A DNA stretch of 64,000 bases from Streptomyces olivochromogenes (GCF_001514115.1 NZ_KQ948451.1:1241608-1305607), one strand, 5' to 3'; positions 7,558-15,634 are shown, counted from the stretch's first letter. The notes: generated by a model from the sequence alone, not told the origin. Numbers and translations are program-made.

Positions 7558-8450
7558 GGGTCGACGTCTACATCCCCCTCATCCTGCCGCTGCTCCTGAC
7601 GGCCGTCGCGTCGCAGGTGGGTCTCAAGGTCTCCCCCGCGCTGGCCGCCCGGGTCCTCACCATCGCCGCCGTACTGGCCGCCACCGCCTCCACCTGGGCG
7701 CTGCTCCTGCTCGCCGCCACCCTGGTCAACGAGGCGCCGCACGTGGCCACGGAGGCCGGCGAGGACGGGCGGCGGCTGCCGGACCCGGTCCCGGTGGCGA
7801 TCGCCGTCGCCGCGATCATGCTCCTGTGGCTGATCGGCTTCCGGCTCGTTCGCGCCCTGCGCGCCCACTACGCGACCCGCCGCGTCCTTGAGCGACTGTG
7901 CGAGGGACATCCGCCCGACAGCGAACTCATCGTCGCCGCCTCCTCGACGCCGCGGGCCTTCGCGATCCCGGGCACGCCGGGCCGGATCCTGGTCACGGCC
8001 GCCATGCTCGGGGCGCTGGAACCGGCGGAGCGGCGCGTACTGCTGGCCCACGAGCGCGCCCATCTCGCCCACCGCCACTCGGTACTGTCGACCGCGGTGA
8101 CCCTGGCGGCCGCCGCCAACCCGGTGCTCGCACCCGTGCGCACCACCGTCGCCTTCCTGGTGGAGCGCTGGGCCGACGAGGAGGCCGCGCGGCGCGTCGG
8201 GGACCGCCGTACCACCGCCCGCGCCCTCGCCCGGGCCGCCCTTGTCGCCCAACGCGCCCGGCCGGGCTGCGCCCTGAGCTTCTCCGAACACGCGGTCACC
8301 CGCCGGATCGCCGCCCTGCAGACGGCCCCGCTGCCGAACCTGTGGTCCATCGGCGTGGCCGTCCTCGCCCTCGGCGCCCTGCCCGCGTTCGGCGCGCTGG
8401 ACGCCACCGGCGATCTGCTGCGCCTGCTCGGCGAGAGCCTGCCGGGATAG
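7554..8450 (+). CDS. M56-family membrane zinc peptidase (BlaR1/MecR1-like, no sensor domain)
   Basis: 298 residues, GTG start coupled to blaI. It has membrane helices at the N-terminus (two), the middle and the C-terminus. The zinc motif HERAH (HExxH) lies in VLLAHERAHLAHRHS near residue 165, and a downstream ERWADEEAARRVGD near 205 supplies the third ligand. Preceding it, SSTPRAFAIPGTPGRILVTAAML is the typical M48/M56 substrate-binding strand. Unlike BlaR1 there is no extracellular penicillin-binding domain, as usual for short actinobacterial BlaI-linked M56 proteins. Likely role: signal-dependent cleavage of BlaI or another regulator; the signal is unknown. Confidence 0.88.
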   Translation: MRVDVYIPLILPLLLTAVASQVGLKVSPALAARVLTIAAVLAATASTWALLLLAATLVNEAPHVATEAGEDGRRLPDPVPVAIAVAAIMLLWLIGFRLVRALRAHYATRRVLERLCEGHPPDSELIVAASSTPRAFAIPGTPGRILVTAAMLGALEPAERRVLLAHERAHLAHRHSVLSTAVTLAAAANPVLAPVRTTVAFLVERWADEEAARRVGDRRTTARALARAALVAQRARPGCALSFSEHAVTRRIAALQTAPLPNLWSIGVAVLALGALPAFGALDATGDLLRLLGESLPG

Positions 8451-8499
8451 GCCTTACGGGGACAGAGCCTGTCTTTCGGTGAGGCCCGGCTCGCCGGTC

Positions 8500-9351
8500 T
8501 CAGGTGGCGAGCGTCCTGCGCTCCCGCAGGTGGGCATAGCCCATGAGAGCGACGAGCACCGCGAACAGCACGGCCGACGAACCCGCCGTACCGAGGTCGA
8601 GGCCGCCCTTGGCGGTCGGCTTGGTGAGGAAGTCGCCCGCGGTCGCGCCGAGCGGACGGGTGAGGACGAAGGCGATCCAGAACAGCAGCACGTTCGGCAC
8701 CGCGGGGACGCGCATCAGCGCGACGAGGACCGCGAGCAGCCCGGTGACGAGCAGCGCGCCGCCCGCGTAACCGAGCCCGGAGCTGTCCGACAGGAAGTCG
8801 CCCATCGAGGTGCCGAGGGTGTTCGACACGAGGATCGCCGACCAGAAGAGGGCCTCGGCCCGGAAGGTCACGATGTCGCGGATGACGAACGTCATCCCGG
8901 TGAACTTCCAGACGGTGAAGATCACGACCAGCAGCGAGATCAGGATCGCGGCGCCCACGGGGTACCCGAGTCCCAGGCCCTGCGGACCCCAGCCCAGCGA
9001 GGTGGCCCCGTCGGAGAGGTACTTGGCGCTGGCGTCACGGTTCATGAAGTCGGACATCGTGGTGCCCGCCATGCTGGTGGAAAGGATCACCGTCCAGTAG
9101 AAGAAGGGGTTGTAGCGGCGCGACCTGAGCTGCACGACCAGTGTGACCACGAAGATCAGGAACAGCAGGATCGTGGTGAGGAAGTAGCCCAGTTTGAGGG
9201 TCTGCGCGAAGAGGTCACCCGCGGTCTCGCCGAGTGTCGTCGCGGCGATCTTCATGATCCAGAAGGCCAGGGTCACCTCTGGCAGCTTCTTCATCACGGA
9301 GGCGCCGGGGTCGACGGCTTGGGGGTCGGCGACGAGTTCCGTCTTGTCCAA
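8500..9351 (-). CDS. COG4705-type polytopic membrane protein, copy 2
   Basis: 283 residues, paralogous to the protein at 3595-4422. Shared are the opening KLPEVTLAFWIMKIAATTLGETAGD, the repeats GTTMSDFMN, LGTSMGDFL and LTRPLGATAGDFLTKP, and the hydrophobic layout. The start is TTG at 9351, supported by AGGAG seven bases upstream, and the reading frame has no better ATG. Function of the family is unknown. The two copies flank the flippase-like/glycosyltransferase/BlaI-M56 group, which hints at a shared physiological role. It is convergent with the M56 gene, 49 bases away. Confidence 0.8.
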   Translation of the reverse strand: MDKTELVADPQAVDPGASVMKKLPEVTLAFWIMKIAATTLGETAGDLFAQTLKLGYFLTTILLFLIFVVTLVVQLRSRRYNPFFYWTVILSTSMAGTTMSDFMNRDASAKYLSDGATSLGWGPQGLGLGYPVGAAILISLLVVIFTVWKFTGMTFVIRDIVTFRAEALFWSAILVSNTLGTSMGDFLSDSSGLGYAGGALLVTGLLAVLVALMRVPAVPNVLLFWIAFVLTRPLGATAGDFLTKPTAKGGLDLGTAGSSAVLFAVLVALMGYAHLRERRTLAT

Positions 9352-9568
9352 CGTTCGCTCCTGGGGGGTGCATCGACGCCCCCCAGGGCCACGGCCGAAG
9401 GAGGGCGCGTGTCCATTGGCTCAGTTGGCTCAGTGTTGCGCAGGCCTGCGCGCCACGCCGATCAACGTGGCGGTCGCAGCCTGAACGCATCCTGAACGCG
9501 CGATCAGGCCTCCGGGAGGTCGTCCCGCGTGGGCACCCCTCTCAGGCTCCTGGTTGATCCGTTACGGC

Positions 9569-11584
9569 TCAGTGCGCCGGCCGGGTGAGGAGCGCCAGGG
9601 CGCGGACGTGGGCGACGTGGGCGGTGGCGGGCAGCCGGGTGAGGAGTTCGCGGGCCCTGCGGGCGTGGTCGTCGGCCATCGCATGCGCGGTGTCCAGGGC
9701 TCCGGTCCGCTCCAGCACGGCGCGGATCCGGCACAGGGCGAGCTCCGGTTCGGTCTCGTCCAGCAGGGCGTGGCGCAGCGCCGCGCGGCTCTCGGGGTCC
9801 GCGCGGCGGTGGGCGATCAGCACGGGCAGGGTGGGGCGGCGGTTGCGGACGTCGCTGTCGGAGGGCTTGCCCATGGCGCGCGCGGCGATCGGGTCGTACG
9901 GCAGCACGTCGTCGCGGATCTGGAAGCAGATCCCGAGGTGGTCGCCGAAGTCGCCGAGCAGTTCCGTCGTCGGGGCGTCACCGCCGCCGAGAATGGCGCC
10001 CACGCGGCAGGCGGCCGCCAGCAGTACGGCGGTCTTCGCCCGGGCCATCGCCACGTACGCGCCGACGCCCAGTTCCAGGTCGCCGCGCATCGCCAGTTCG
10101 TCGAAGGCGCCCCGGCAGATCGCCACCCCGGCCTCGGCCTGCACGGCCATGGCGCGTTCGACGCGGTCGGCGGGTACTCCCAGGCGACGGCACTCGGAGA
10201 GCGTCGCGAACCAGGAGAAGAACAGGGCGTTGCCCGCGACGACGGCCTGGGCGGGTCCGAACTCCGTGTGGACGGCCGCGCGGCCGCGCCGCTGGGTGTC
10301 GCGGTCGATGATGTCGTCGTGCAGGAGGCTGCCGACGTGCGCCCCCTCGATACCGACCGCAGCGGGCAGCACCGCGCCCAGCTCCCCACCCACCGTGAGC
10401 GCCGCGTGCAGCACCAGCAAGGGCCGCAGGAGCTTGCCCGGCGGGATCATCGCGTACCGGTGCACGGCGTCCAGCCCCACCGAACGCCCCGGCCATCGCC
10501 GACCGAACTCCGCCTCCAGAAGCTCCGCGAACTCGACTCGGGGCGAGGGGGGATCGGGCGGAGATCCGGCTGGCCGCACGGACATGGCGCCGGGGCCGGG
10601 GTTGGGGTTGGGGTTGGGGTTGGGATTTGGGCCGGGGTTGGGGCGGGGGTTGGGGTTGGGCGCAGGGTCGAGGCGGGGGTTGGGGTGCGGGTGCGGGTTG
10701 GGTACAGGGTCGAGGCGGGGGCCAGGGTGGGGGTCGGACACAGGCCCGCGTTGGGGCTCGGGCCCGGGCTGGGGCTGGAACCGGGGGCCGGGGTGGGGAC
10801 TGGGCAGAGCCGCCCCCGAACCGAGTCGAGGATCCGGCTGAGCCCCAGGACCGGGATGAGGACCGGGCTGAGCTCCCGAGCCGAGGCGAGGCTCGGGCTG
10901 AGCCCCAGGACCAGGACGGGGACCGGGCTGAGCCTCCGAGCCGAGTCGAGGATCCGGCTGAGCCCCAGGACCGGGACGAGGACCAGGCGGAGCACCCGAG
11001 CCGGGCTGAGGCTTGGGATGACGCTGGGGTCCACGTCGGGTATGGGGCTGGCTTTCGGATCGGGCCTGGGGCTGGGCCACGGACCGGCCTTCGGACCGCG
11101 CCTCGGGCTGGGCCTGGGGCCGCGCCTCGGGCTGGGCCTCGGACCGCGCCTCAAGGCGGACCTGGGGTCGCACCTGGGGACGCGCCTCGGACCGGGACAG
11201 GGAAAGCTGGGCTTCGGATCGGTCCTCGGGCCGGGGCTGGGACTCGGACCGCGCCTCAGGGCGGACCTGCGGCCGCACCTCGGACCGGGCCTGGGGCCGG
11301 GCCTCGGACCGAGCCTCAGGACGGACCCGAGGCCGCACCTCGGGATGGGACTCGGACCTCACCTCAGGGCGGACCTGGGGCCGCACCTCAGGCTGGGCCT
11401 CGAGGCGGAGCCGGGGCCGCACCTCGGACCGCACCTCGGGCCGGGACAGGGGCTTCACGTCAGGCCGGGCCTCGGGCTGGGCCTGGGGCCGCGCCTCGGG
11501 CCGGGTTTCGGGCCGGAGGCGGGGCCGCGGCTCGGGATCGGACCCGGCGTCGGCCGGGGCGTCCTCGCTGGGCGGTTCGGTCAT
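9569..11584 (-). CDS. Polyprenyl (trans-isoprenyl) diphosphate synthase with ~333-residue low-complexity N-terminal extension
   Basis: The C-terminal ~338 residues are a trans-isoprenyl diphosphate synthase. The first Asp-rich motif is LLHDDIIDRD (DDxxD), the substrate Lys/Arg region is GKLLRPLLVLH, and the second motif is QIRDDVLPYD. The enzyme makes polyprenyl diphosphates from IPP and allylic diphosphate. The N-terminal ~333 residues are Pro/Arg/Glu/Gln-rich repeats: RPEARPQAQPEARP-like, then 20-residue units AQPDPRLGSEAQPGPRPGPG-like, then NPNPNPNPN. Start 11584 has GGGGGAG five bases upstream, whereas the internal ATG at 10585 that would give a normal-length enzyme has only C-rich sequence before it. 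The long form is therefore favoured but not certain. It is divergent from the tetR gene. Confidence 0.8.
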   Translation of the reverse strand: MTEPPSEDAPADAGSDPEPRPRLRPETRPEARPQAQPEARPDVKPLSRPEVRSEVRPRLRLEAQPEVRPQVRPEVRSESHPEVRPRVRPEARSEARPQARSEVRPQVRPEARSESQPRPEDRSEAQLSLSRSEARPQVRPQVRLEARSEAQPEARPQAQPEARSEGRSVAQPQARSESQPHTRRGPQRHPKPQPGSGAPPGPRPGPGAQPDPRLGSEAQPGPRPGPGAQPEPRLGSGAQPGPHPGPGAQPDPRLGSGAALPSPHPGPRFQPQPGPEPQRGPVSDPHPGPRLDPVPNPHPHPNPRLDPAPNPNPRPNPGPNPNPNPNPNPGPGAMSVRPAGSPPDPPSPRVEFAELLEAEFGRRWPGRSVGLDAVHRYAMIPPGKLLRPLLVLHAALTVGGELGAVLPAAVGIEGAHVGSLLHDDIIDRDTQRRGRAAVHTEFGPAQAVVAGNALFFSWFATLSECRRLGVPADRVERAMAVQAEAGVAICRGAFDELAMRGDLELGVGAYVAMARAKTAVLLAAACRVGAILGGGDAPTTELLGDFGDHLGICFQIRDDVLPYDPIAARAMGKPSDSDVRNRRPTLPVLIAHRRADPESRAALRHALLDETEPELALCRIRAVLERTGALDTAHAMADDHARRARELLTRLPATAHVAHVRALALLTRPAH
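10598..10624. repeat. (GGGGTT)n G-tract, potential G-quadruplex
   Basis: Four GGGG/GGG runs separated by TT (GGGGTT-type) on the + strand, continued by more G-runs to about 10700. On the coding (minus) strand it reads as CCCCAA and encodes Asn-Pro dipeptides at the joint between the extension and the synthase domain. Four closely spaced G-runs meet the usual G-quadruplex pattern. The G-rich strand is the template strand of this gene. Confidence 0.75.
10815..10994. repeat. Three tandem 60-bp units inside the polyprenyl synthase gene
   Basis: Three 60-base units line up at exact 60-base spacing, each containing GAGTCGAGGATCCGGCTGAG or a close variant followed by CCCCAGGACC. They encode 20-residue repeats of the AQPDPRLGS..AQPGPRPGPG type. 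The length is a multiple of three, so gain or loss of units would keep frame. Confidence 0.8.
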
Positions 11585-11767
11585 GGAGGCTCCCCCGTCA
11601 CCGCTTGCGTGAGCATGGCGATGTACCCCACCCCAACAGACTCGCCACCGCGCCGGAACGGCTCACGCGCATCCCGTGGCGGCACGCCCTCGCCCCGCTG
11701 CCGGAGGTCGTGCTCCCACACCACCCGATCAGACGGTTTCACCGCACGAACGCGACCAGAGTCAGTG

Positions 11768-11785
11768 ATAGTCGACCGGTCGTAC
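11768..11785. promoter_or_regulatory. Palindrome ATAGTCGACCGGTCGTAC, likely TetR operator
   Basis: It contains the perfect 10-base palindrome CGACCGGTCG (11773-11782) preceded by ATAGT, and ends 10 bases before the tetR ATG at 11795. The identical 15-base string ATAGTCGACCGGTCG recurs upstream of the SDR gene at 17191. Position next to tetR suggests autoregulation by that protein. Confidence 0.6.
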
Positions 11786-11794
11786 AATTGCGTC

Positions 11795-12415
11795 ATGGGA
11801 CGAACCAGCGACGCCAGGGAAAAGATCCTCAGCGCCGCGCAGTCACTCATCGAGCTGCGCGGCTACTCGGCGCTGGGCGTGGCCGAGATCTGCAAGGCGG
11901 CCGGCGTGCCCAAGGGCAGCTTCTACTACTTCTTCGCGTCCAAGGAAGCCCTCGCCCTGGCCGTGCTCGACGAACACTGGGACGCCCAGAAGAGCGCCTG
12001 GGCACGCGTCCTGAACAGCGACGAGGAACCCCTGCGGCGGCTGTACCGGCTGTTCGAGGAGACGGAGGCCGGCCAGCGCGCCGGCCAGCAGAGCTGCGGC
12101 ACCGTGTCCGGCTGCCTGTTCGGGAACCTCAGCCTGGAGATGAGCAACCACACCGAGCCCATCCGCACCCGCCTGCAGGAGATCTTCGACGCGCAGGTCG
12201 AGATGGTCGAGTCGGTCATCACCGAGGCTCGTGAGCGCGGGGAGGTCACCACCCTCGACAGCCGGGAAGCGGCACGGGCGGTGGTCGCCCAACTGGAGGG
12301 ACAGGTGCTGTTCGCCAAGCTCTACAACAACACCCGTCGGCTCAGCCCCCTGTGGGCGAACTGCCTGGCCCTGCTCGGTGCCCGCGCACCACAGGAGGCC
12401 GTGGCGGGCGCCTGA
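11795..12415 (+). CDS. TetR/AcrR-family transcriptional regulator
   Basis: 206 residues. The N-terminal helix-turn-helix is clear: AREKILSAAQSLIELRGYSALGVAEICKAAGVPKGSFYYFFASKEAL (residues 7-53). The ligand domain includes SCGTVSGCLFGNLSLEMSNHT near residue 105, with two Cys in a loop typical of a TetR subgroup whose members often sense electrophiles or lipophilic compounds. Start ATG 11795 begins the family-length protein; the much longer open frame upstream runs through the repetitive antisense of the polyprenyl synthase gene and is not credible. A palindrome sits just upstream, and a copy occurs before the SDR gene 5.4 kb away. That gene is the best candidate target (inference). Confidence 0.9.
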   Translation: MGRTSDAREKILSAAQSLIELRGYSALGVAEICKAAGVPKGSFYYFFASKEALALAVLDEHWDAQKSAWARVLNSDEEPLRRLYRLFEETEAGQRAGQQSCGTVSGCLFGNLSLEMSNHTEPIRTRLQEIFDAQVEMVESVITEARERGEVTTLDSREAARAVVAQLEGQVLFAKLYNNTRRLSPLWANCLALLGARAPQEAVAGA

Positions 12416-12443
12416 CGCCCGCCACCGCACCATTCAGAGGGGC

Positions 12444-13514
12444 TCAGAGGGCATTGACGTCGACGACCGCCTTGGCGAATGCCGCAGGGGCTTCCTGCGG
12501 CAGGTTGTGACCGATGCCCTTCAGCGTCCGGTGGTCGTACGCGCCCGTGAAATGGTCGCGATAAGAGGCACCGTTTCCCGGCGGCGTGAAGGGATCCAGT
12601 TCGGCGTCAAGGGTGATCGTCGGCTGCGAGATGGCGGGACTCTGGGCAAGTCGCTTTTCCAGACGATCGAATCGCGGGTCGCCCTTGGCCAGACTCAGTC
12701 GCCACCGGTAGTTGTGGATCACGATGGGAACCCAGTCCGGATTGTCGAAGGCGGTCGCGGTCCGATCGAACGTGGCGTCACTGAAGTGCCATGTCGGGGA
12801 GACGTTCTTCCAGATGAGTTTCGCGAAATCGTGCTTGTACTTCGCGAGACCGAGCCGTCCCCTTTCGGTGGCGAAATAGTATTGATACCACCACGCCCAT
12901 TCGGCCTTTGGCGGCAGCGGCGCCTTTTGGGTTTCACGGTTGGTGATGAGATAACCGCTCACGGAGACCAGGGCCTTGCAGCGCTCCGGCCAGAGCACCG
13001 CGATGATGTCGGCCGTCCGCGCTCCCCAGTCGAAACCGGCGAGGATCGCCTTCTCGATCTTCAGCGCGTCCATGAGCGCGATGATGTCGAGCGCGATCAC
13101 CGACTGCTGGGCGTTACGGAACGTCTTGTCCGAACGGAACCGCGTGGTGCCGTGACCGCGCAGGTACGGCACGATCACCCGGTAGCCCGCCGCGGCGAGC
13201 CTGGGAGCCACATCGACATAGCTGTGAATGTCGTAGGGCCAGCCGTGCAGCAGAACGACCGGGGGTCCGTGAGCGGGGCCGGCCTCCGCATACCCGATGT
13301 TCAGCTCTCCGGCATGGATCTGCTTCAGCGGGCCGAAAGAGGCAGGTGTTCCGGCCTGAGCCGCGGGCGGAATCGCGGACTTTTCTCCGTCGGCCGCGGA
13401 GGCCGACGCAGAGGATGAGGCGGAGGCCGATGTCTCCGGGAGCGCCGGCAGCGAGGCTCCGGCTGTTCCTATGGTGAGAATCCGGGAAAACGTGCGCCTG
13501 TCTATGGCATTCAC
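12444..13514 (-). CDS. Tat-exported alpha/beta hydrolase (epoxide hydrolase / dehalogenase-like)
   Basis: 356 residues, GTG start. The N-terminus NAIDRRTFSRILTIGTAGASLPAL is a twin-arginine signal, followed by a Ser/Ala-rich linker (to about residue 55). The hydrolase fold shows the oxyanion motif VVLLHGWP, the nucleophile elbow GFDWGARTA with Asp instead of Ser near residue 155, and catalytic His in GIGHNLPQEAPAAF near the C-terminus. An Asp nucleophile is typical of epoxide hydrolases, haloalkane dehalogenases and fluoroacetate dehalogenases. Parts of the gene are less GC-rich than the neighbours, which may reflect acquisition. It is convergent with tetR. TGACGTCA-like dyads lie upstream (13560-13603). 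Confidence 0.85.
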   Translation of the reverse strand: MNAIDRRTFSRILTIGTAGASLPALPETSASASSSASASAADGEKSAIPPAAQAGTPASFGPLKQIHAGELNIGYAEAGPAHGPPVVLLHGWPYDIHSYVDVAPRLAAAGYRVIVPYLRGHGTTRFRSDKTFRNAQQSVIALDIIALMDALKIEKAILAGFDWGARTADIIAVLWPERCKALVSVSGYLITNRETQKAPLPPKAEWAWWYQYYFATERGRLGLAKYKHDFAKLIWKNVSPTWHFSDATFDRTATAFDNPDWVPIVIHNYRWRLSLAKGDPRFDRLEKRLAQSPAISQPTITLDAELDPFTPPGNGASYRDHFTGAYDHRTLKGIGHNLPQEAPAAFAKAVVDVNAL

Positions 13515-13559
13515 CTTTCTTGACCGGTGCGTGACCAGCGGGGAATCGACAAGGCCCGG

Positions 13560-13603
13560 ATGTCATGATTGACATCACGCTTGACGTCATGAACGACGTC
13601 ATG
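13560..13603. promoter_or_regulatory. Cluster of TGACRTCA-type dyads upstream of the hydrolase gene
   Basis: 13560-13575 is a perfect dyad ATGTCA-TGAT-TGACAT. 13582-13589 is the perfect 8-mer TGACGTCA, and GACGTCATG occurs twice at 13583 and 13595, 12 bases apart. The cluster starts 46 bases upstream of the leftward hydrolase start and ends just inside the 3' end of the GPP34 gene. It may be an operator array for an unknown regulator. Confidence 0.45.
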
Positions 13604-14213
13604 TGCCGTCGCCGCCTCGCCAGATGTTGTCGAAGGCCGCGTCCTCGATGCTTCGCCGTTGCCGTACCGCTTCCAGTTCCGTCACCGCGCCGTTGACGGC
13701 GGCCAGTACGGTAAGGACCGAGTCGTCGACGAGACCCGCGGCCTCCTCGGTCGACTCGTCGTGGATGCCCACGGCGGCCGCCAGGACGGTGAGAATGGGC
13801 TCGCCCGCGGTCCAGCGTTCGTCCGCGTGGCTGCGGTCCGGCGAGTCGGCCGCTTCCGTACGGCCGCCACCGAAGGGAATCCAGCGGTGGCGCGGCCGGG
13901 CGAGCTGTCCCTCCGCCTCCAGGTCCGCGCGATAGGCCGCGGACAGTCCACGGCCCCGGCGCCACAGCCAGTCGTCCACGGACTCGTACGGCCTCTGCCG
14001 GACCAGCGACGCCACGGCCCCGTCCAACAGACGGTCGCCCATGGTCCACTGCGCGCCGGGCACGATGCGGTCGTCCTCCAGCGTGATGGCCTGGGCCTCG
14101 ATGAGATCGACCAGTTCGGCTCCCGCGAGGGCCAGCGACAGGTCGCCCTGCTCGACGGGCGGGCTGGACGGGACGTCCATGGCGATCATCAGCAGGTCCC
14201 GCGGTGTGGTCAT
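13599..14213 (-). CDS. GPP34 (GOLPH3-like) family protein
   Basis: 204 residues. The early stretch GDLSLALAGAELVDLIEAQAITLEDDRIVPG is the characteristic opening of GPP34/Vps74-type proteins, which in eukaryotes bind phosphoinositides and Golgi glycosyltransferases. Streptomyces genomes carry many paralogues of unknown function. Later segments are helical (ILTVLAAAVGIHD, VLTVLAAVNGAVTELE), consistent with the all-alpha fold. ATG 14213 has GGAG six bases upstream; a GTG at 14225 overlaps that site and is less likely. It ends 85 bases upstream of the hydrolase start and lies downstream of the MFS gene. Confidence 0.75.
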   Translation of the reverse strand: MTTPRDLLMIAMDVPSSPPVEQGDLSLALAGAELVDLIEAQAITLEDDRIVPGAQWTMGDRLLDGAVASLVRQRPYESVDDWLWRRGRGLSAAYRADLEAEGQLARPRHRWIPFGGGRTEAADSPDRSHADERWTAGEPILTVLAAAVGIHDESTEEAAGLVDDSVLTVLAAVNGAVTELEAVRQRRSIEDAAFDNIWRGGDGT

Positions 14214-14232
14214 GACGCACTCCACGTCTGAG

Positions 14233-15615
14233 TCATCGGCGACTGCCCGCGTCCGCGGCGGATTCCGTCGGTGCGGGCTGTCGTACCGGGGCAGTAGCTC
14301 GCACTACCACCATGTGGTGCGGGAAGCCGATGCGCAGCACGGCGGCGGCCACGGCCGCCACGAGAACCACGGAGGCGGCCAGGATCAGGGCCTGCTGATA
14401 GCCGTGGTGGAGCAGGGGCGCGACCACCAGCGGGCCGAGGATCTGGCCGACGGAGTATCCGGCGGTCAGGAGTGCGACGGAGCGGGGGAACTCCAGGTGG
14501 GCCCCGGTGGCGAGGGCGAGGGTGCTGACCCCGATGAACGTCGCGCCGAACAGCACCGCGGAGACCAGGGCGGCCGGCGCTCCGCCGATCAGCGCGGGCA
14601 GGGCGATGCCCACCGCCTGGACGACGAGCGCGGCGAGCAGCAGGTCGGGGCGGGACCAACGGCGCCCGAGCCGGGCCCACAGCGCGGAGGAGGGCACGGC
14701 GGCCAGACCGACCAGCACCCAGGCGCCGCCGCCGAGCGGTCCCGGGGAGCTCTGCTCGATCGCGGCGACCAGGAACGTGCCCGCGATGATGTAGCCGATG
14801 CCTTCCAGCGTGTAGGAGGCGAACAGGGCGGTGAACCAGCGGTGCGTGCGCGGCCCGCGGCTGTCATCCACGGCGGCCGCAGTGACTGTGGTGGCCCTAG
14901 CGGCCTGGTCGGCCTGGATGGCCTCGGCGGCCTGGGTGGCCTCGGCAGCCTGGGTGACCTGGGTGGCCTCGGCGGCCTGGATGGCCTGGGGCGTCGTGGG
15001 AGGCGTTTCGGGGCGGAGCTTCCACGAGGCGGCGGAGAGGACCGCGGCGAGCGCCGCCGAGGCCCACCAGGCGGTCCGCCAGTCGGCGACGGGGCGCAGC
15101 AGCAGCACGAGCAGACCCGACAGGGCGATGCCGGCGCCGACCCCGCCGAACGCCCATCCGGGCAGATGAGCCGGGTACTCCCGCAGGTGGCTGAGGAGCG
15201 AGCTGACCGCGATGACGAAGATCAGAGCGCTGGCAACCCCGGCCAGCAGCCGCAACGCGAACCACACGGCGGTGTCGTGGGTGGCGGGCATCGCGGCCAG
15301 GGTGCCGGTCAGCACGACGAGCGAGGTGCGCAGCAGGGCCCGCGAGCGAACCACCGCGGGGGCCAGGATGCCGACGAGCGCGCCGAGGAGGTAGCCGATG
15401 TAGTTGGCGGTGGCCAGGTTCGCGCCGTCGGCTGCGGACAGCCCCGCCCCGGCGTGCATCAGCGGGAGGATCGGCGTGTAGACGAACCGGCCCACCCCCA
15501 TGCCCGCGGCGAGTGCCGCGGCGGCCTGGGCCACGTGGCGCCAGGGCGAGTGCGGCGCGCCGGCGCTTCCGGCCGGGGAGGCGCGCAGGGCTCGTACGCT
15601 CATGACGAAGTCCAT
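14233..15615 (-). CDS. MFS transporter, YbfB/YjiJ type
   Basis: 460 residues in two six-helix halves. The N-terminal GMGVGRFVYTPILPLM near residue 40 is the signature of the YbfB/YjiJ group of the major facilitator superfamily. The central cytoplasmic loop (about residues 210-250) is unusual: AIQAAEATQVTQAAEATQAAEAIQADQAARAT, encoded by tandem 9-base units between about 14899 and 14990. Substrate is unknown. It lies 19 bases downstream of the muconolactone-isomerase-like gene on the same strand, so the two probably form an operon divergent from the LysR gene, suggesting export or import of an aromatic-type compound. Confidence 0.85.
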   Translation of the reverse strand: MDFVMSVRALRASPAGSAGAPHSPWRHVAQAAAALAAGMGVGRFVYTPILPLMHAGAGLSAADGANLATANYIGYLLGALVGILAPAVVRSRALLRTSLVVLTGTLAAMPATHDTAVWFALRLLAGVASALIFVIAVSSLLSHLREYPAHLPGWAFGGVGAGIALSGLLVLLLRPVADWRTAWWASAALAAVLSAASWKLRPETPPTTPQAIQAAEATQVTQAAEATQAAEAIQADQAARATTVTAAAVDDSRGPRTHRWFTALFASYTLEGIGYIIAGTFLVAAIEQSSPGPLGGGAWVLVGLAAVPSSALWARLGRRWSRPDLLLAALVVQAVGIALPALIGGAPAALVSAVLFGATFIGVSTLALATGAHLEFPRSVALLTAGYSVGQILGPLVVAPLLHHGYQQALILAASVVLVAAVAAAVLRIGFPHHMVVVRATAPVRQPAPTESAADAGSRR

Positions 15616-15634
15616 GTCGCACCGGTCCCCGCCG

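Noticed and set aside
9554..12415. A continuous + strand open frame of about 950 codons through the polyprenyl synthase gene into tetR
   Set aside because: It is the antisense of a repetitive, stop-poor, GC-rich gene. Only the last 206 codons (from 11795) have protein family character.
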